Positions 6,477 to 15,817 are shown, numbered from the stretch's first letter. The stretch: DNA of 64,000 bases from Pelagibius sp040217155 (GCA_040217155.1 JAVJNS010000036.1:1-64000), one strand, 5' to 3'. Numbers and translations are program-made. Notes: a model not told the origin generated them from the sequence alone.

Positions 6477-8699
6477 ATGACCATAGAGGACGGTTCAAAA
6501 CGCAGGCTTCTGTCGCGCTGGCCCGCCGCGTTCATCGCGGCGGTGCTGATCGGCACGACGGCTCTCGTCCTCTATGTGGAAGCCAGCATCACCAAGCTGA
6601 AGCAGGTTCTGCCTGTCGATGTCCTGCGCCAAGAGCGTGAAGTGGTTTTCATGATCGACGACCTGGCGGCGCTGCAGCAGGCGATCCGCGAGGCGCGGGG
6701 ACGCCCCAGCGCCGAGGGACGGCAGGTCATCATCGATCGGATCGAGCTCGTCGAGCGCCGGGTTTCAAAACTGACGGAGAGTTATTCCTTCAGCAACCAG
6801 ATCGGCATCGCGTCGATGCATGCCGCGCTGCGGCCGGCCACCGCCGACCTGAAGCTATGGCTCAGCGACGGTGTGCAGGGTTTGTCGCCGGATTCCGAAG
6901 TGGTTCTCGATCTTGCGTCGGAACGCGTCGCGGCGGCACGTCATGAAATCGTCAAGCAGTTCGGCGACGCCAACGCCGGCGCGCTCTCCATGTTGCAGGA
7001 AGAGGCGACGGATCTGGAGCGGTTTCGCGGTGCGCTGATCCTTGTCGTCATCGCCGTGGCGGCCCTGACCATCGTCCTCGTTGCCTTCATCTTCCGCGAA
7101 CGCCGCTCCGAGTTGGCCGCGGCGGCAGCCCAGCAGCGCCTGCGCGAGTCCATCGAATCTCTGGCCGGCGGTTTTGCTCTCTTCGATGCCAATGAGCGCC
7201 TTGTGCTGTGCAATCGGCGCTACGGCGATCTCTATGCCGGGGTCCGCGACATGCTGGTTCCCGGTATGCGCTTCGAGGAGTTGATCGCAGCGGCATCGCG
7301 CTCGGGCACATTTCCCGAAGCCAATGAGAACGCAGACTACTGGGTCGACAAGCAGTTGCAGCACTTTCGCAATCCCGGACGCCCCTTCGAGATCGAGCTG
7401 CGCGACGGCACCTGGTTTCGCGTCGCCGAGCGGCGTACCGCCAACGGCGGTTTCGTGGTGATCAGCACGAACATAACCGAGCTGCGGCGGCGCGAGTCCG
7501 AACTGCGCAGCATCGGCGAGGAACTGCGTCACAAGAACGTGCTGCTGGATGCGGCACTGGACAACATGGCCCAGGGTCTTGCCATGTTCGATGTGAACCA
7601 GCGCATGATCATCTGCAATCAGCGGTTTCTGGACCTCTACGGTCTGCCGGGCGGCATGGCCCAACCGGGCACCGAGCTGTCCAAGATTCTCGACCATACC
7701 GCTGAACTGGAAAACCTCTCCACGGAGCAGACGCGGATGCTGCGTCATCGCCGCCAGTCGACGGCGGCCAGCCTGGAAGAGACCACAATGCAGGATTTCC
7801 TCCCCAACGGCCGGGTGATCAGCGTGGTGCACCGTCCGATGCCGGGTGGCGGTTCGCTGTCGACTTACGACGACGTAACCGGTAGCTACAGCGCCGAGCG
7901 CCAGTTGCGAATCGCCAAGGAAGAAGCGGAGCTGGCGAGCCGCGCGAAGTCGGACTTCCTGGCCAATGTCAGTCACGAACTGCGCACGCCGTTGAATGCG
8001 ATCATCGGTTTTTCCGAGATCATCAAGAATCAGCTCTTCGGCCCGATGGGCAACCAGCGCTATCGCGAATATGCCATCGATATCCACGACAGCGGGACGC
8101 ATCTGCTCAGCCTGATCAACGATATCCTCGACCTCTCGAAAATCGAGGCCGGCAAGTTCGAGCTGCAGGAGGAGCCGCTCGACCTGGAGCGGGCGACCAA
8201 GGCCTGCTTCCGGATCATGCGCGACCGCGCGGAGGAGGCGGGAGTCCATCTCGAACAGCGCTTCCCGGCGCAGATGCCGCGCCTCAAGGCCGATCAGCGC
8301 GCGGTCAAGCAGATCCTCCTGAATCTGCTGACCAACGCCGTCAAATTTACCGGCCGGGATGGGCGGGTGCTGGTCTATTCCAGCATCAATCAAGAGGGTG
8401 CTCTGGTCCTGCATGTCGAGGACACGGGCATCGGCATTGCCGAAGCCGACATTGCCAAGGCCATGGCGCCTTTCGGCCAGGTCGACTCTTCCTTGAGCCG
8501 GAAGTACGAGGGCACCGGCCTCGGGCTGCCGCTGACGCGCCATCTGGTGGATCTGCACGACGGCGAACTGACCCTCAGCAGCAACACCGGCCAGGGCACC
8601 CACGTCTCCATCATGTTCCCGCGGCAGCGCGTTTTAGCCTGCGAAGCACCGTTTCTCCCGGGCACCGCCCACCGCCGGATCGCCGGAACCTCCGCCTGA
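6477..8699 (+). CDS. Membrane-bound PAS-domain hybrid-type sensor histidine kinase
   Basis: 740-residue sensor kinase. Transmembrane segments at about 16-38 and 183-205 flank a periplasmic sensing region. Two PAS-like domains follow (GFALFDANERLVLCNRRY near 235 and GLAMFDVNQRMIICNQRF near 370). The HisKA motif is FLANVSHELRTPLN with phospho-acceptor His500. The ATPase domain has an N box (LLNLLTNAVKFTG) and G boxes (DTGIGIA, GTGLGLPL). No receiver domain is present and no response regulator is adjacent, so its partner lies elsewhere. The PAS_5 gene at 8846 follows on the same strand. Similar architectures occur in alphaproteobacterial cell-cycle and general signalling kinases; the stimulus is unknown. 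Confidence 0.92.
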   Translation: MTIEDGSKRRLLSRWPAAFIAAVLIGTTALVLYVEASITKLKQVLPVDVLRQEREVVFMIDDLAALQQAIREARGRPSAEGRQVIIDRIELVERRVSKLTESYSFSNQIGIASMHAALRPATADLKLWLSDGVQGLSPDSEVVLDLASERVAAARHEIVKQFGDANAGALSMLQEEATDLERFRGALILVVIAVAALTIVLVAFIFRERRSELAAAAAQQRLRESIESLAGGFALFDANERLVLCNRRYGDLYAGVRDMLVPGMRFEELIAAASRSGTFPEANENADYWVDKQLQHFRNPGRPFEIELRDGTWFRVAERRTANGGFVVISTNITELRRRESELRSIGEELRHKNVLLDAALDNMAQGLAMFDVNQRMIICNQRFLDLYGLPGGMAQPGTELSKILDHTAELENLSTEQTRMLRHRRQSTAASLEETTMQDFLPNGRVISVVHRPMPGGGSLSTYDDVTGSYSAERQLRIAKEEAELASRAKSDFLANVSHELRTPLNAIIGFSEIIKNQLFGPMGNQRYREYAIDIHDSGTHLLSLINDILDLSKIEAGKFELQEEPLDLERATKACFRIMRDRAEEAGVHLEQRFPAQMPRLKADQRAVKQILLNLLTNAVKFTGRDGRVLVYSSINQEGALVLHVEDTGIGIAEADIAKAMAPFGQVDSSLSRKYEGTGLGLPLTRHLVDLHDGELTLSSNTGQGTHVSIMFPRQRVLACEAPFLPGTAHRRIAGTSA

Positions 8700-8845
8700 C
8701 GGCGGGGCCGGCTTTCCTGCTCAAAGCGACAGCGGGTTCCGGTCCGGCTCAACCCCTGCTTTCGGGGCCTGTTAAGAAATGGCTCGCTAATCACACAATA
8801 TATGGTATGTTTGCTGCGATTTAGGGGTAGATCAGGGGGCTGGCC

Positions 8846-9373
8846 GTGGCAGAGGCTTTCGATCCGGCACTGCTGCCGGACAGTAAGCTGCAACGCTTGT
8901 ACCACTACTGGCTGACGCAGTGCCGGAGCGGGTCGATCCCGTCGCGGCGCGATATCGATCCCCTCGAAATCCCCGACCTTCTGCCTAACGTTTTCCTGCT
9001 CGATGTGGTTGGCGACGCGGAAGATTTCGTCTTTCGTCTGGCCGGCAGTCTGGTCGAGGATGCCTTCAACATGTCGCTGCGCGGCAAGTCGATTGCCGAC
9101 ATCCAAAAGGCGGCGGGAACCCCGATTCCAGTCGCCCATCATGTGGAAGTCGCCCAGGGTGCCGGTCCGCGCTACCGCGAGGGCATGATGCAGGTGGCCG
9201 GGCGCGAGCATTGGAAGACTCACCGTCTGCTGCTGCCGCTGTCGAGCGACGGGCGACATGTGGATGTGCTCTTGGGGGGGGCGATTTTCCTGCTTGGCAG
9301 CCGGATCAACGAACTTACCGCCGAGCCCTGGAGCTACATCCCGCTGGCGACCGACCCGCCGGTCGGGTTTTAG
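8846..9373 (+). CDS. PAS_5-family protein
   Basis: 175-residue soluble protein starting at a GTG preceded by AGGGGG. It matches the alphaproteobacterial PAS_5 family, single PAS-fold proteins typically opening with a line like 'YHYWLTQCRSGSIPSRRDID', followed by LPNVFLLDVVG and FRLAGSLVEDAFNMSLRGKS. Most members have no known ligand. Being next to a PAS histidine kinase hints at a signalling role, but this is inference from context. A short hairpin followed by a T-rich stretch overlaps its stop codon. Confidence 0.8.
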   Translation: MAEAFDPALLPDSKLQRLYHYWLTQCRSGSIPSRRDIDPLEIPDLLPNVFLLDVVGDAEDFVFRLAGSLVEDAFNMSLRGKSIADIQKAAGTPIPVAHHVEVAQGAGPRYREGMMQVAGREHWKTHRLLLPLSSDGRHVDVLLGGAIFLLGSRINELTAEPWSYIPLATDPPVGF

Positions 9374-9380
9374 TCTTTTC
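9351..9380 (+). terminator. Probable rho-independent terminator overlapping the PAS_5 stop
   Basis: CCGACC (9351-9356) and GGTCGG (9361-9366) form a 6-bp stem with a CGCC loop, followed by GTTTTAGTCTTTT. It overlaps the 3' end of the coding sequence. Confidence 0.45.
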
Positions 9381-9567
9381 CCCGAAGGAATTTCCAGGCA
9401 TCCGGCAGCTCTCTGGCGGGCTGCTGAACAAGTGCTCATGCCGTCTCGCGGCACCCCTCGAGACGCCGCTTCGGGTCTCCTCCCATCGAAGACGGGCGGC
9501 TGAATCATCGTGCGATGGTTTGTGCGGGAGCGGAGGCGGGCCCGGAGACGCCTCGGGCAAGGCCGTT

Positions 9568-10485
9568 TCAGGCCGCCGCCAGCCGCCGCCAGATTTCCGA
9601 TTGCACGCGGCGATAGCCCGACGTTCTTACCTTGATGTGCGGCGCCAACTGGCGATCGGCCCGCGCCAGGGCGTGGAACGGCAGCGCTGGGTAGGCGTGA
9701 TGCGCCGTGTGCCGGTTCATGTGCCAGCACAGCTTCTCGACGACCCGGTTGGTGACCGTCGTGCGGCTGTTCGCCAACATGTCGTCGACCTGTGGACAGC
9801 CGGTGTGCTCGGCCAGGAGAAAGAGCCGAAGCGCCGGCTGTCCGAGCAGTGCCGGCACAACCCATAGCCACAGCAAAAGCGAACTGCCAACGGCGAGACT
9901 GCCGGCGGCAAGCAGCGCATAGACGGCGAGATGGCCGCGCGCCTCGCGCCGGATCGCCGCGCGGTGCCGTTCGGGAAGGAAATCTTCCGTCACCCGGCCC
10001 AGGGCGTGACGGCAAGTGGTGAACAAACGCTCCCGCCAATAGGGCAGGCCGGAGACGTGCAGCAGATAGTCCCGATGGTTGCGCAGTGGTCGGCCGGACA
10101 GTTCGGGGTCGCGCTGCCGGTCCTGGGTGAAGCGGTGATGGCGCAGGTGAAAGGCCCGGAAATATTCCGCCGGCAGCAGCAGCAGCGCGCCGCAGACCAG
10201 CGCCACCGCGTCGTTCAGCCGGCGGCTGCGGAACGCGGTGCGGTGGATGCACTCGTGCAGCGGGGCGAAGAGGAAAATTAGCACGATGCCGTGGCCGAGC
10301 AGGGCCGGGGCCAGCCACGGGCTGCTGCGGCTCCACAATACCAGGGCGCCGGTCAGGGACAGCAGGCCGAGGTGGGTGGCAAGCTGTATCGATCCCTTGG
10401 CGTCGCTGCGCCGCGACAATGCCTTCAGGCCGCTAATGTCCAGGGCAGTGGCTTCAGGGGGCTGTCGGCTGGCGCCGTCGTCCAT
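9568..10485 (-). CDS. Membrane fatty acid desaturase-family protein
   Basis: 305-residue integral membrane di-iron enzyme. The three histidine boxes are clear: HECIH at 77-81, HLRHH at 113-117 and HTAHH at 259-263, set between hydrophobic segments. Family members introduce double bonds or hydroxyls into acyl chains, carotenoids or related lipids; the substrate cannot be fixed from these motifs. It lies 15 nt downstream of fghA on the same strand, so it may be co-transcribed with the formaldehyde genes. Confidence 0.88.
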   Translation of the reverse strand: MDDGASRQPPEATALDISGLKALSRRSDAKGSIQLATHLGLLSLTGALVLWSRSSPWLAPALLGHGIVLIFLFAPLHECIHRTAFRSRRLNDAVALVCGALLLLPAEYFRAFHLRHHRFTQDRQRDPELSGRPLRNHRDYLLHVSGLPYWRERLFTTCRHALGRVTEDFLPERHRAAIRREARGHLAVYALLAAGSLAVGSSLLLWLWVVPALLGQPALRLFLLAEHTGCPQVDDMLANSRTTVTNRVVEKLCWHMNRHTAHHAYPALPFHALARADRQLAPHIKVRTSGYRRVQSEIWRRLAAA

Positions 10486-10500
10486 GGCCGCTCCGTCGCG

Positions 10501-11346
10501 TCATCCGCGGAGAACTTTGGCGTGGTGACGCAAATGATCCTCGATGAAGGTCTGGATGAAATAGTAGCTGTGGTCGTAGTCGGCCTGCAGGCGCAACTCG
10601 AAGCGCTGACCGACCTCCTCGCAGGCCTCGACCAGCAAGTCCGGCAACAACTGCTCGCTGAGGAAGGGGTCCTCGGCGCCCTGGTCGATGAACAGCAAAG
10701 CGTCCGACGGCTGGCGGCGGATCAGGGCGCAGGCGTCATAGTCGAGCCAGGTCTCGTCGTTCTTGCCGAGGTAGCCGTTGAAGGCCTTGCGCCCCCAGGG
10801 GCATTGGCTCGGCGCGCAGATCGGCGCGAAGGCGGAGACCGATTTATAGGTGCCGGGGTTCTTCAGGTGGATGGTCAAGGCGCCGTGCCCGCCCATGGAA
10901 TGACCCATGATGCCCTGGTGGGCGGTATCGAGCGGAAAGTGTTCGGCGATCAGCGCCGGCAGTTCCTTGGTCACGTAGCTGTACATGCGGTAGCGCGCCG
11001 ACCAGGGCTTCTCGGTGGCGTCGAGGTAGAAGCCGGCGCCGCTGCCGAAGTCGTAGTCGTCGTCCTCGCCCTTGTAGCCGGCGCCGCGCGGCGAGGTGTC
11101 CGGGGCCAGCAGCATGATGCCCAGTTCCGCGGCCACGCGTTGGGCGCCGGCCTTCTCGGTGAAGTTCGCCTCGGTGCAGGTGAGGCCGGAGAGGTAGGTC
11201 ACCAGCGGCACCGTCTCGCCGCCCTTGGCCTGCGGCGGCTGGAAGACGGCGAAGTTCATGGTGCCGCCGCAGATCTCCGACTCATGGCTGTAGAAGCCCT
11301 GTGTGCCTTCAAAGCAGCGTTGCTGACTGTTGACCGTAAGATCCAT
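10501..11346 (-). CDS. fghA: S-formylglutathione hydrolase
   Basis: 281-residue cytosolic alpha/beta-hydrolase releasing formate and glutathione from S-formylglutathione, the second step of glutathione-dependent formaldehyde detoxification. The nucleophile elbow GHSMGGHGAL, the early LSGLTC motif and the MYSY(V)TKELP segment are those of the esterase D/FghA family. The frame is open to an ATG at 11361, but the ATG at 11346 has AGGGGTGG just upstream and gives the usual N-terminus. It lies downstream of frmA, which makes its substrate. Confidence 0.95.
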   Translation of the reverse strand: MDLTVNSQQRCFEGTQGFYSHESEICGGTMNFAVFQPPQAKGGETVPLVTYLSGLTCTEANFTEKAGAQRVAAELGIMLLAPDTSPRGAGYKGEDDDYDFGSGAGFYLDATEKPWSARYRMYSYVTKELPALIAEHFPLDTAHQGIMGHSMGGHGALTIHLKNPGTYKSVSAFAPICAPSQCPWGRKAFNGYLGKNDETWLDYDACALIRRQPSDALLFIDQGAEDPFLSEQLLPDLLVEACEEVGQRFELRLQADYDHSYYFIQTFIEDHLRHHAKVLRG

Positions 11347-11379
11347 AACCACCCCTAGCATTGCGATCTCGCGAGAGAC

Positions 11380-11411
11380 CGGGGAACGGCAACCCCACTG
11401 TCCGTTCCCCG
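11380..11411 (-). other. Intercistronic hairpin between frmA and fghA
   Basis: CGGGGAACGG (11380-11389) and CCGTTCCCCG (11402-11411) form a perfect 10-bp stem with a 12-nt loop in the 125-bp gap between two genes of one pathway. No T-run follows in the direction of transcription, so it more likely affects mRNA processing or stability than acts as a full terminator. Confidence 0.5.
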
Positions 11412-11471
11412 AATCGCGCCATGATACTGCTTTTTCCCGCCGTCCTGAAATCCTGAGACCGCTGTCCGGCC

Positions 11472-12602
11472 TCAGTACACCACCACCGAGCGGATGGAAG
11501 TGCCCGCGTGCATGAGGTCGAAGCCCTTGTTGATGTCGTCGAGGGGCAGGGTGTGGGTAATCAGGTCGTCAATGTTGATCTTGCCGTCCATGTACCAATC
11601 GACGATCTGCGGCACGTCGGTGCGCCCGCGCGCGCCGCCGAAGGCGGTGCCCTTCCAGACCCGCCCGGTGACCAGCTGGAAGGGCCGGGTGGATATTTCC
11701 TGGCCGGCGCCGGCGACGCCGATGATCACCGAGACGCCCCACCCCTTGTGGCAGCACTCCAGCGCCTGGCGCATGGTGTTCACGTTGCCGATGCACTCGA
11801 AAGAGTAGTCGGCCCCGCCGCCGGTCAGTTCCACCAGGTGGGCGACGAGGTCGCCCCCGTCGCCACTCGGGGCCACGTCCTTGGGATTGACGAAATGGGT
11901 CATGCCGAACTTCTCGCCCAGCGCTTTCCTGGCCGGGTTGAGATCGACGCCGACGATCTTGTTGGCGCCGACCATCCTGGCGCCCTGGATCACGTTGAGG
12001 CCGATACCGCCGAGGCCGAAGACGACGACGTTGGAACCGGGTTCCACCTTGGCGGTGTTGACGACCGCGCCGACGCCGGTGGTGACGCCGCAGCCGATGT
12101 AGCAGATCTTGTCGAAGGGCGCGTCCTCGCGCACCCTGGCCAGCGCGATCTCCGGCAGCACGGTGTAGTTGGCGAAGGTCGAGCAGCCCATGTAGTGCAG
12201 GATCGGCTTGCCGTCGATCGAGAAGCGGCTGGAGCCGTCCGGCATCAGGCCCTGGCCCTGGGTGCCGCGGATCGCCTGGCAGAGGTTGGTCTTGGGGTTG
12301 AGGCAGTAGCCGCACTGCCGGCACTCGGGCGTGTAGAGCGGGATCACGTGGTCGCCTTTTTTCAGCGAGGTCACCCCCGGGCCGGTATCGACCACGACGC
12401 CGGCGCCCTCGTGGCCCAGGATCGCCGGGAACAGCCCCTCCGGATCCTCGCCGCTGAGAGTGAAGGCGTCGGTGTGGCAGATCCCCGTCGCCTTGACTTC
12501 AATTAGAACCTCGCCCGCTTTGGGCCCCTCCAACTGTACCGTCGTCACTTCCAGCGGTTTGCCCGCCTCGAATGCCACCGCCGCGCGCACGTCCATCTGC
12601 AT
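11472..12602 (-). CDS. frmA: S-(hydroxymethyl)glutathione dehydrogenase / class III alcohol dehydrogenase
   Basis: 376-residue zinc-dependent, NAD-linked medium-chain dehydrogenase that oxidises S-hydroxymethylglutathione to S-formylglutathione; it can also reduce S-nitrosoglutathione. Catalytic zinc ligands are in ATGICHTD and LGHEGAG, and the structural zinc cluster is ECRQCGYCLNPKTNLC. The cofactor-binding glycine motif is GLGGIGLNVIQGA. Length and sequence are highly typical of class III ADH. The ATG two codons later (12596) is an equally possible start. fghA lies downstream. Confidence 0.96.
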   Translation of the reverse strand: MQMDVRAAVAFEAGKPLEVTTVQLEGPKAGEVLIEVKATGICHTDAFTLSGEDPEGLFPAILGHEGAGVVVDTGPGVTSLKKGDHVIPLYTPECRQCGYCLNPKTNLCQAIRGTQGQGLMPDGSSRFSIDGKPILHYMGCSTFANYTVLPEIALARVREDAPFDKICYIGCGVTTGVGAVVNTAKVEPGSNVVVFGLGGIGLNVIQGARMVGANKIVGVDLNPARKALGEKFGMTHFVNPKDVAPSGDGGDLVAHLVELTGGGADYSFECIGNVNTMRQALECCHKGWGVSVIIGVAGAGQEISTRPFQLVTGRVWKGTAFGGARGRTDVPQIVDWYMDGKINIDDLITHTLPLDDINKGFDLMHAGTSIRSVVVY

Positions 12603-12767
12603 TCCCCTAAAAACTGCTGTTCGTCAGAATTGCATCGAAGGGCGGCAGTCTAAGCACCCGGAGGGTTTACCGCCACCCTGGGAGGCGACGTTATTTTTGC
12701 CTGGAGGCTAGGCTCAAGGGGCAAACAGCCGGTAAGATGGCGCCGGTTTTGTGAAGGAGTGATGTTA

Positions 12768-13496
12768 ATGGACGACTCGTTGACCCAGGCGCGCATCGAT
12801 CTGGCGGCGGCCCTGCGCCTGGCGGCCCGCTTCGATCTCAATGAGGGGATCTGCAACCATTTCAGTTTTGCCCCGGCGGAGCGCCCGGACGCTTTCCTGG
12901 TGAATCCTTTCGGCAAGCATTGGTCGCAGTTGACCGCCGGTGATCTGTTGCTGGTCGATCACGACGGCAAGGTTCTCGAAGGCGAGGGGGAACTGGAGGT
13001 CACGGCGTTTTGCATCCATTCGCGGATTCACCGCGACCATCCGCGCGCGGCCTGCGTGCTGCACACCCACATGCCCTATGCGACGACGCTGACCTCGCTG
13101 GAGGACACACCGCTGGAGCCGATCAGTCAGAATGCCCTGCGTTACTACAATGACGTCGCCTATGACGACGGCTATAACGGCATTGCGACAGAAGTGGACG
13201 AAGGCGAGCGCATGGCCAGGGCCCTGGGCGACAAGAAGGTGCTGTTCCTGGCCAACCACGGGGTCGTCGTCGTCGGCCCCAACATCGCCAGCGCCTTCGA
13301 GGATCTCTACTACCTGGAGCGCGCCTGCCAGCTGCAGGTGCTGGCCCATTCGACCGGCCGTCCCTTGCGCCGGATCAGCGACAACATCGCCGGCGCCACC
13401 TTCAAAGACCCTGACAAACAGCAGCACTACGCCGACATGCACTTCGCGGCCTTGAAGAAGCTGCTCGACGCCGAAGACCGCAGCTACGTCAGCTGA
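12768..13496 (+). CDS. Class II aldolase/adducin-family protein
   Basis: 242-residue cytosolic protein of the zinc-dependent class II aldolase/adducin fold. Metal-binding His99 and His101 lie in VLHTHMPYATTL, and the third histidine in FLANHGVVVVG. Fuculose/rhamnulose-phosphate aldolases and several decarboxylases share this fold, so the substrate is open. GAAGGAG ends 8 nt before the ATG at 12768, which decides the start over in-frame GTG/ATG codons at 12759 and 12762. It reads divergently from frmA and is followed by a VOC protein gene 26 nt away, probably in one transcript. Confidence 0.85.
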   Translation: MDDSLTQARIDLAAALRLAARFDLNEGICNHFSFAPAERPDAFLVNPFGKHWSQLTAGDLLLVDHDGKVLEGEGELEVTAFCIHSRIHRDHPRAACVLHTHMPYATTLTSLEDTPLEPISQNALRYYNDVAYDDGYNGIATEVDEGERMARALGDKKVLFLANHGVVVVGPNIASAFEDLYYLERACQLQVLAHSTGRPLRRISDNIAGATFKDPDKQQHYADMHFAALKKLLDAEDRSYVS

Positions 13497-13522
13497 CGCC
13501 CTCCGACCACCAAGGAACCGAC

Positions 13523-13906
13523 ATGCACAAAAGTCGCCTTGCCGCGCTGGTCATCGATTGCGAGACCGACGACCTGCCGCGCGATGCCGCCTTCTGGGGC
13601 GGCGCGCTCGGCCTTTCCGTGAAGCCGCCCAAGAGCGAGGCCGGCGAGGAGAATTACCTCGATCTGGAGGAAACCGAAGGCCAGCCCTTGATCCTGCTGC
13701 AGAAGGTCAAGCACCCGAGCCGCATTCACCTGGACATCGAGACCGATGACATCGATGCCGAGGTGAAGCGCCTGGAAGGCCTCGGCGCCCGGCGCGTGGC
13801 GCAGGTGCGCGACTGGTGGGTGCTGGAGGCGCCCAGCGGTCAACGTTTCTGCGTGGTATCGCCGCAGCGCGCGGACTTTCCCGCCGGAGCGAACGACTGG
13901 CCATAA
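13523..13906 (+). CDS. VOC-fold glyoxalase/bleomycin-resistance-like protein
   Basis: 127-residue single-domain protein of the vicinal-oxygen-chelate superfamily, close to the glyoxalase_6 type. AFWGGALGL near the N-terminus, RIHLDIETDDIDAEVKRLEGLGA in the middle (shown in part: HLDIETDDID) and VLEAPSGQRFCVV at the end are the usual landmarks. Possible metal ligands are present, but the family is catalytically diverse, so no reaction is assigned. It follows the aldolase-like gene closely. Confidence 0.8.
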   Translation: MHKSRLAALVIDCETDDLPRDAAFWGGALGLSVKPPKSEAGEENYLDLEETEGQPLILLQKVKHPSRIHLDIETDDIDAEVKRLEGLGARRVAQVRDWWVLEAPSGQRFCVVSPQRADFPAGANDWP

Positions 13907-13976
13907 AGCCGCCCGCTTACGGTCCGTCAATCGTTTTCTGTTATTCCTGGACAGGCGCGAATTGAGGAAGTTCCTG

Positions 13977-14771
13977 ATGACTTGGCTATGGGGCGCTGCC
14001 GGCATCTATGCCTTTATCGTGCTGGCGATGTTCCTGGCCCAGCGCAGCCTCATCTATCCGGCCCCGGCCGTGGTGCCGCGGCTGGCCGATCACGGCCTGC
14101 CCGGCCTCGTCGCCGTGCAGACCGAGCCGGAGCCGGGCCTGAGGCTGACCCACTGGTACCGGCCGCCGGCCGACGCGGCGCAGCCGGTCATCGTGTTCTT
14201 CCACGGCAACGGCAGCGATCTGAACAACGCCGTCGCCAAGATGCGCCCCTTCCTGGCCGCGGGCTTCGGCCTGCTGGCCGCCGGCTATCGCGGCTACAGC
14301 GGCAATCCGGGCAAGCCCAGCGAGGACGGCCTCAGCGCCGATGCCCGCTCGCTGCTCGACTGGGCGGCCGGGCAGGGCTATGGCCCCGAACGCCTGGTTT
14401 ACTTCGGCGAGTCGCTGGGCACCGCGGTGGCGGTAAAAATGGCCAGCGAGCGCCCGCCCTCGGCCTTGGTGCTGGAGGCGCCGCCCAGCTCGATCGCCGA
14501 CGTGGCGGCCGCCCACTACTGGTATCTGCCGGTGCGGGCGTTGATCCGCGATCCCTGGGATTCGCTGTCGCGCATCGCCGCGGTACGGGCGCCGGTGCTG
14601 TTCCTGCACGGCGAGATGGACCGGGTGGTGCCGATCCGCTTCGGGCGCAAGCTCTATGAAGCGGCGGCGGAGCCCAAGCGGGCGCTGTGGCATCCCGAGG
14701 CCCAACACACCAACATCATGGACTATCCCGGCGTCACCGAAGAGATCATCGACTTCATCCGCAACCGCTAG
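13977..14771 (+). CDS. Alpha/beta hydrolase (YfhR/ABHD-like), membrane-anchored
   Basis: 264-residue serine hydrolase. An N-terminal hydrophobic helix (about 2-22) probably anchors it to the membrane. FFHGNGSDLNN is the oxyanion-hole region, YFGESLGTAVA the nucleophile elbow, HGEMDRVVP holds the acid Asp and AQHTNI the His. The group includes YfhR and ABHD17-type hydrolases (esterase/thioesterase-like). GAGGAAG lies 6 nt before the ATG at 13977; a TTG at 13962 is in frame but lacks this spacing. It converges on the racemase-family gene with a 16-bp gap. Confidence 0.88.
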   Translation: MTWLWGAAGIYAFIVLAMFLAQRSLIYPAPAVVPRLADHGLPGLVAVQTEPEPGLRLTHWYRPPADAAQPVIVFFHGNGSDLNNAVAKMRPFLAAGFGLLAAGYRGYSGNPGKPSEDGLSADARSLLDWAAGQGYGPERLVYFGESLGTAVAVKMASERPPSALVLEAPPSSIADVAAAHYWYLPVRALIRDPWDSLSRIAAVRAPVLFLHGEMDRVVPIRFGRKLYEAAAEPKRALWHPEAQHTNIMDYPGVTEEIIDFIRNR

Positions 14772-14787
14772 CGGTCTGCCCGCCTTG

Positions 14788-15807
14788 TCACCAGGTATCG
14801 TTCACGCGGTAGCCCTGCGGCCAGGGATCGTCCGGGTCCAGCATGTGCTGATGGGTGCCGGTGATCCACGCGCGGCCGGTGATTTCCGGAATGATCGCGG
14901 GGCGCCCGCCGACGGTTGCCGTTTGCGCGATCCGGCCGGTGAAGCGGGATTCGACGATCGAGGTCGCCGTCAGGCTTTGCCCCGGCAGCATGCGTCCCTG
15001 GGCATGCAGCAGCGCCATGCGCGCCGATACCGCCGTTCCGGTGGGCGAGCGGTCGATCTTGCCGGGCTTGACCGCCACGGCGGAGCGGGCCCGGTAGCCT
15101 TCCTCGACTTTTTCCAGGGCGCCGGCGAATAGGCAAAAGGAGATGTGATCCCAATCGGGATTCTCGGGATGGCTGAAGCCCAGCTGCGCGTTGGCCGCGT
15201 CGGTGATGCGGACGCCTAAACCGGCCATATCGAGGGCCTCGTCCGGGGCGATGGCAAAGCCCAGGGCCGCCGCATCGACGATGACGAAGCTGTCGCCGCC
15301 ATAGGCGGTGTCCACCTTCAGCGTGCCGATCCCGTCGACCTCAAGCGCGGCGTCTTGACGGTCCGCGAAGGAGGCGAGGTTGCGCACGGTGATATGCTCC
15401 GCCTTGCCGTTTCGGCAGGCCGCGCGCACTTGGACCAGCCCGCCGGGCGCCTCCAACACCATCTCGGTCACCGGTTCTTCCATCGGCAGGATCCCGCCAT
15501 CCAGCAACACCGTCGCGACGCAGATCGAGTTGGAGCCGGACATCGGCGGCGTGTCCTCGGGTTCCATGATGATGAAGCCCATCGCGGCTTCGGGACGCTT
15601 CGGCGGCACCAGGAGATTGACGTGGCGGAAGACACCGCCGCGCGGCTCGTTCAGGACGAAATTTCTGAGCGTATTGTCGCGGGCGATGAAGCTGCGCTGT
15701 TCCCACAGCGTGTCACCCGGCGGCGGCGCTACGCCGCCCACGATCACGTCGCCGACTTCGCCTTCGGCATGGGCCGAGATCACGTGGATGGTTTTGCTGC
15801 TGCGCAT
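14788..15807 (-). CDS. Proline racemase-superfamily enzyme with both catalytic Cys replaced (Ser90/Thr256)
   Basis: 339-residue protein clearly in the proline racemase / hydroxyproline epimerase / trans-3-hydroxyproline dehydratase superfamily. The first catalytic motif, usually MCGH, reads MSGSNS with Ser90 (codon 15538-15540). The second, usually SPCGTG, reads SPTGTA with Thr256 (codon 15040-15042). Racemases use two cysteines as acid and base; dehydratase members are known with a Ser or Thr at one site. With both changed, simple racemisation is unlikely and a dehydratase-type or other reaction is more plausible. First enzyme next to an enolase-superfamily gene and a DapA-like gene in an amino-acid uptake locus. 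Confidence 0.85.
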   Translation of the reverse strand: MRSSKTIHVISAHAEGEVGDVIVGGVAPPPGDTLWEQRSFIARDNTLRNFVLNEPRGGVFRHVNLLVPPKRPEAAMGFIIMEPEDTPPMSGSNSICVATVLLDGGILPMEEPVTEMVLEAPGGLVQVRAACRNGKAEHITVRNLASFADRQDAALEVDGIGTLKVDTAYGGDSFVIVDAAALGFAIAPDEALDMAGLGVRITDAANAQLGFSHPENPDWDHISFCLFAGALEKVEEGYRARSAVAVKPGKIDRSPTGTAVSARMALLHAQGRMLPGQSLTATSIVESRFTGRIAQTATVGGRPAIIPEITGRAWITGTHQHMLDPDDPWPQGYRVNDTW

Positions 15808-15817
15808 CGCCGCCCCC

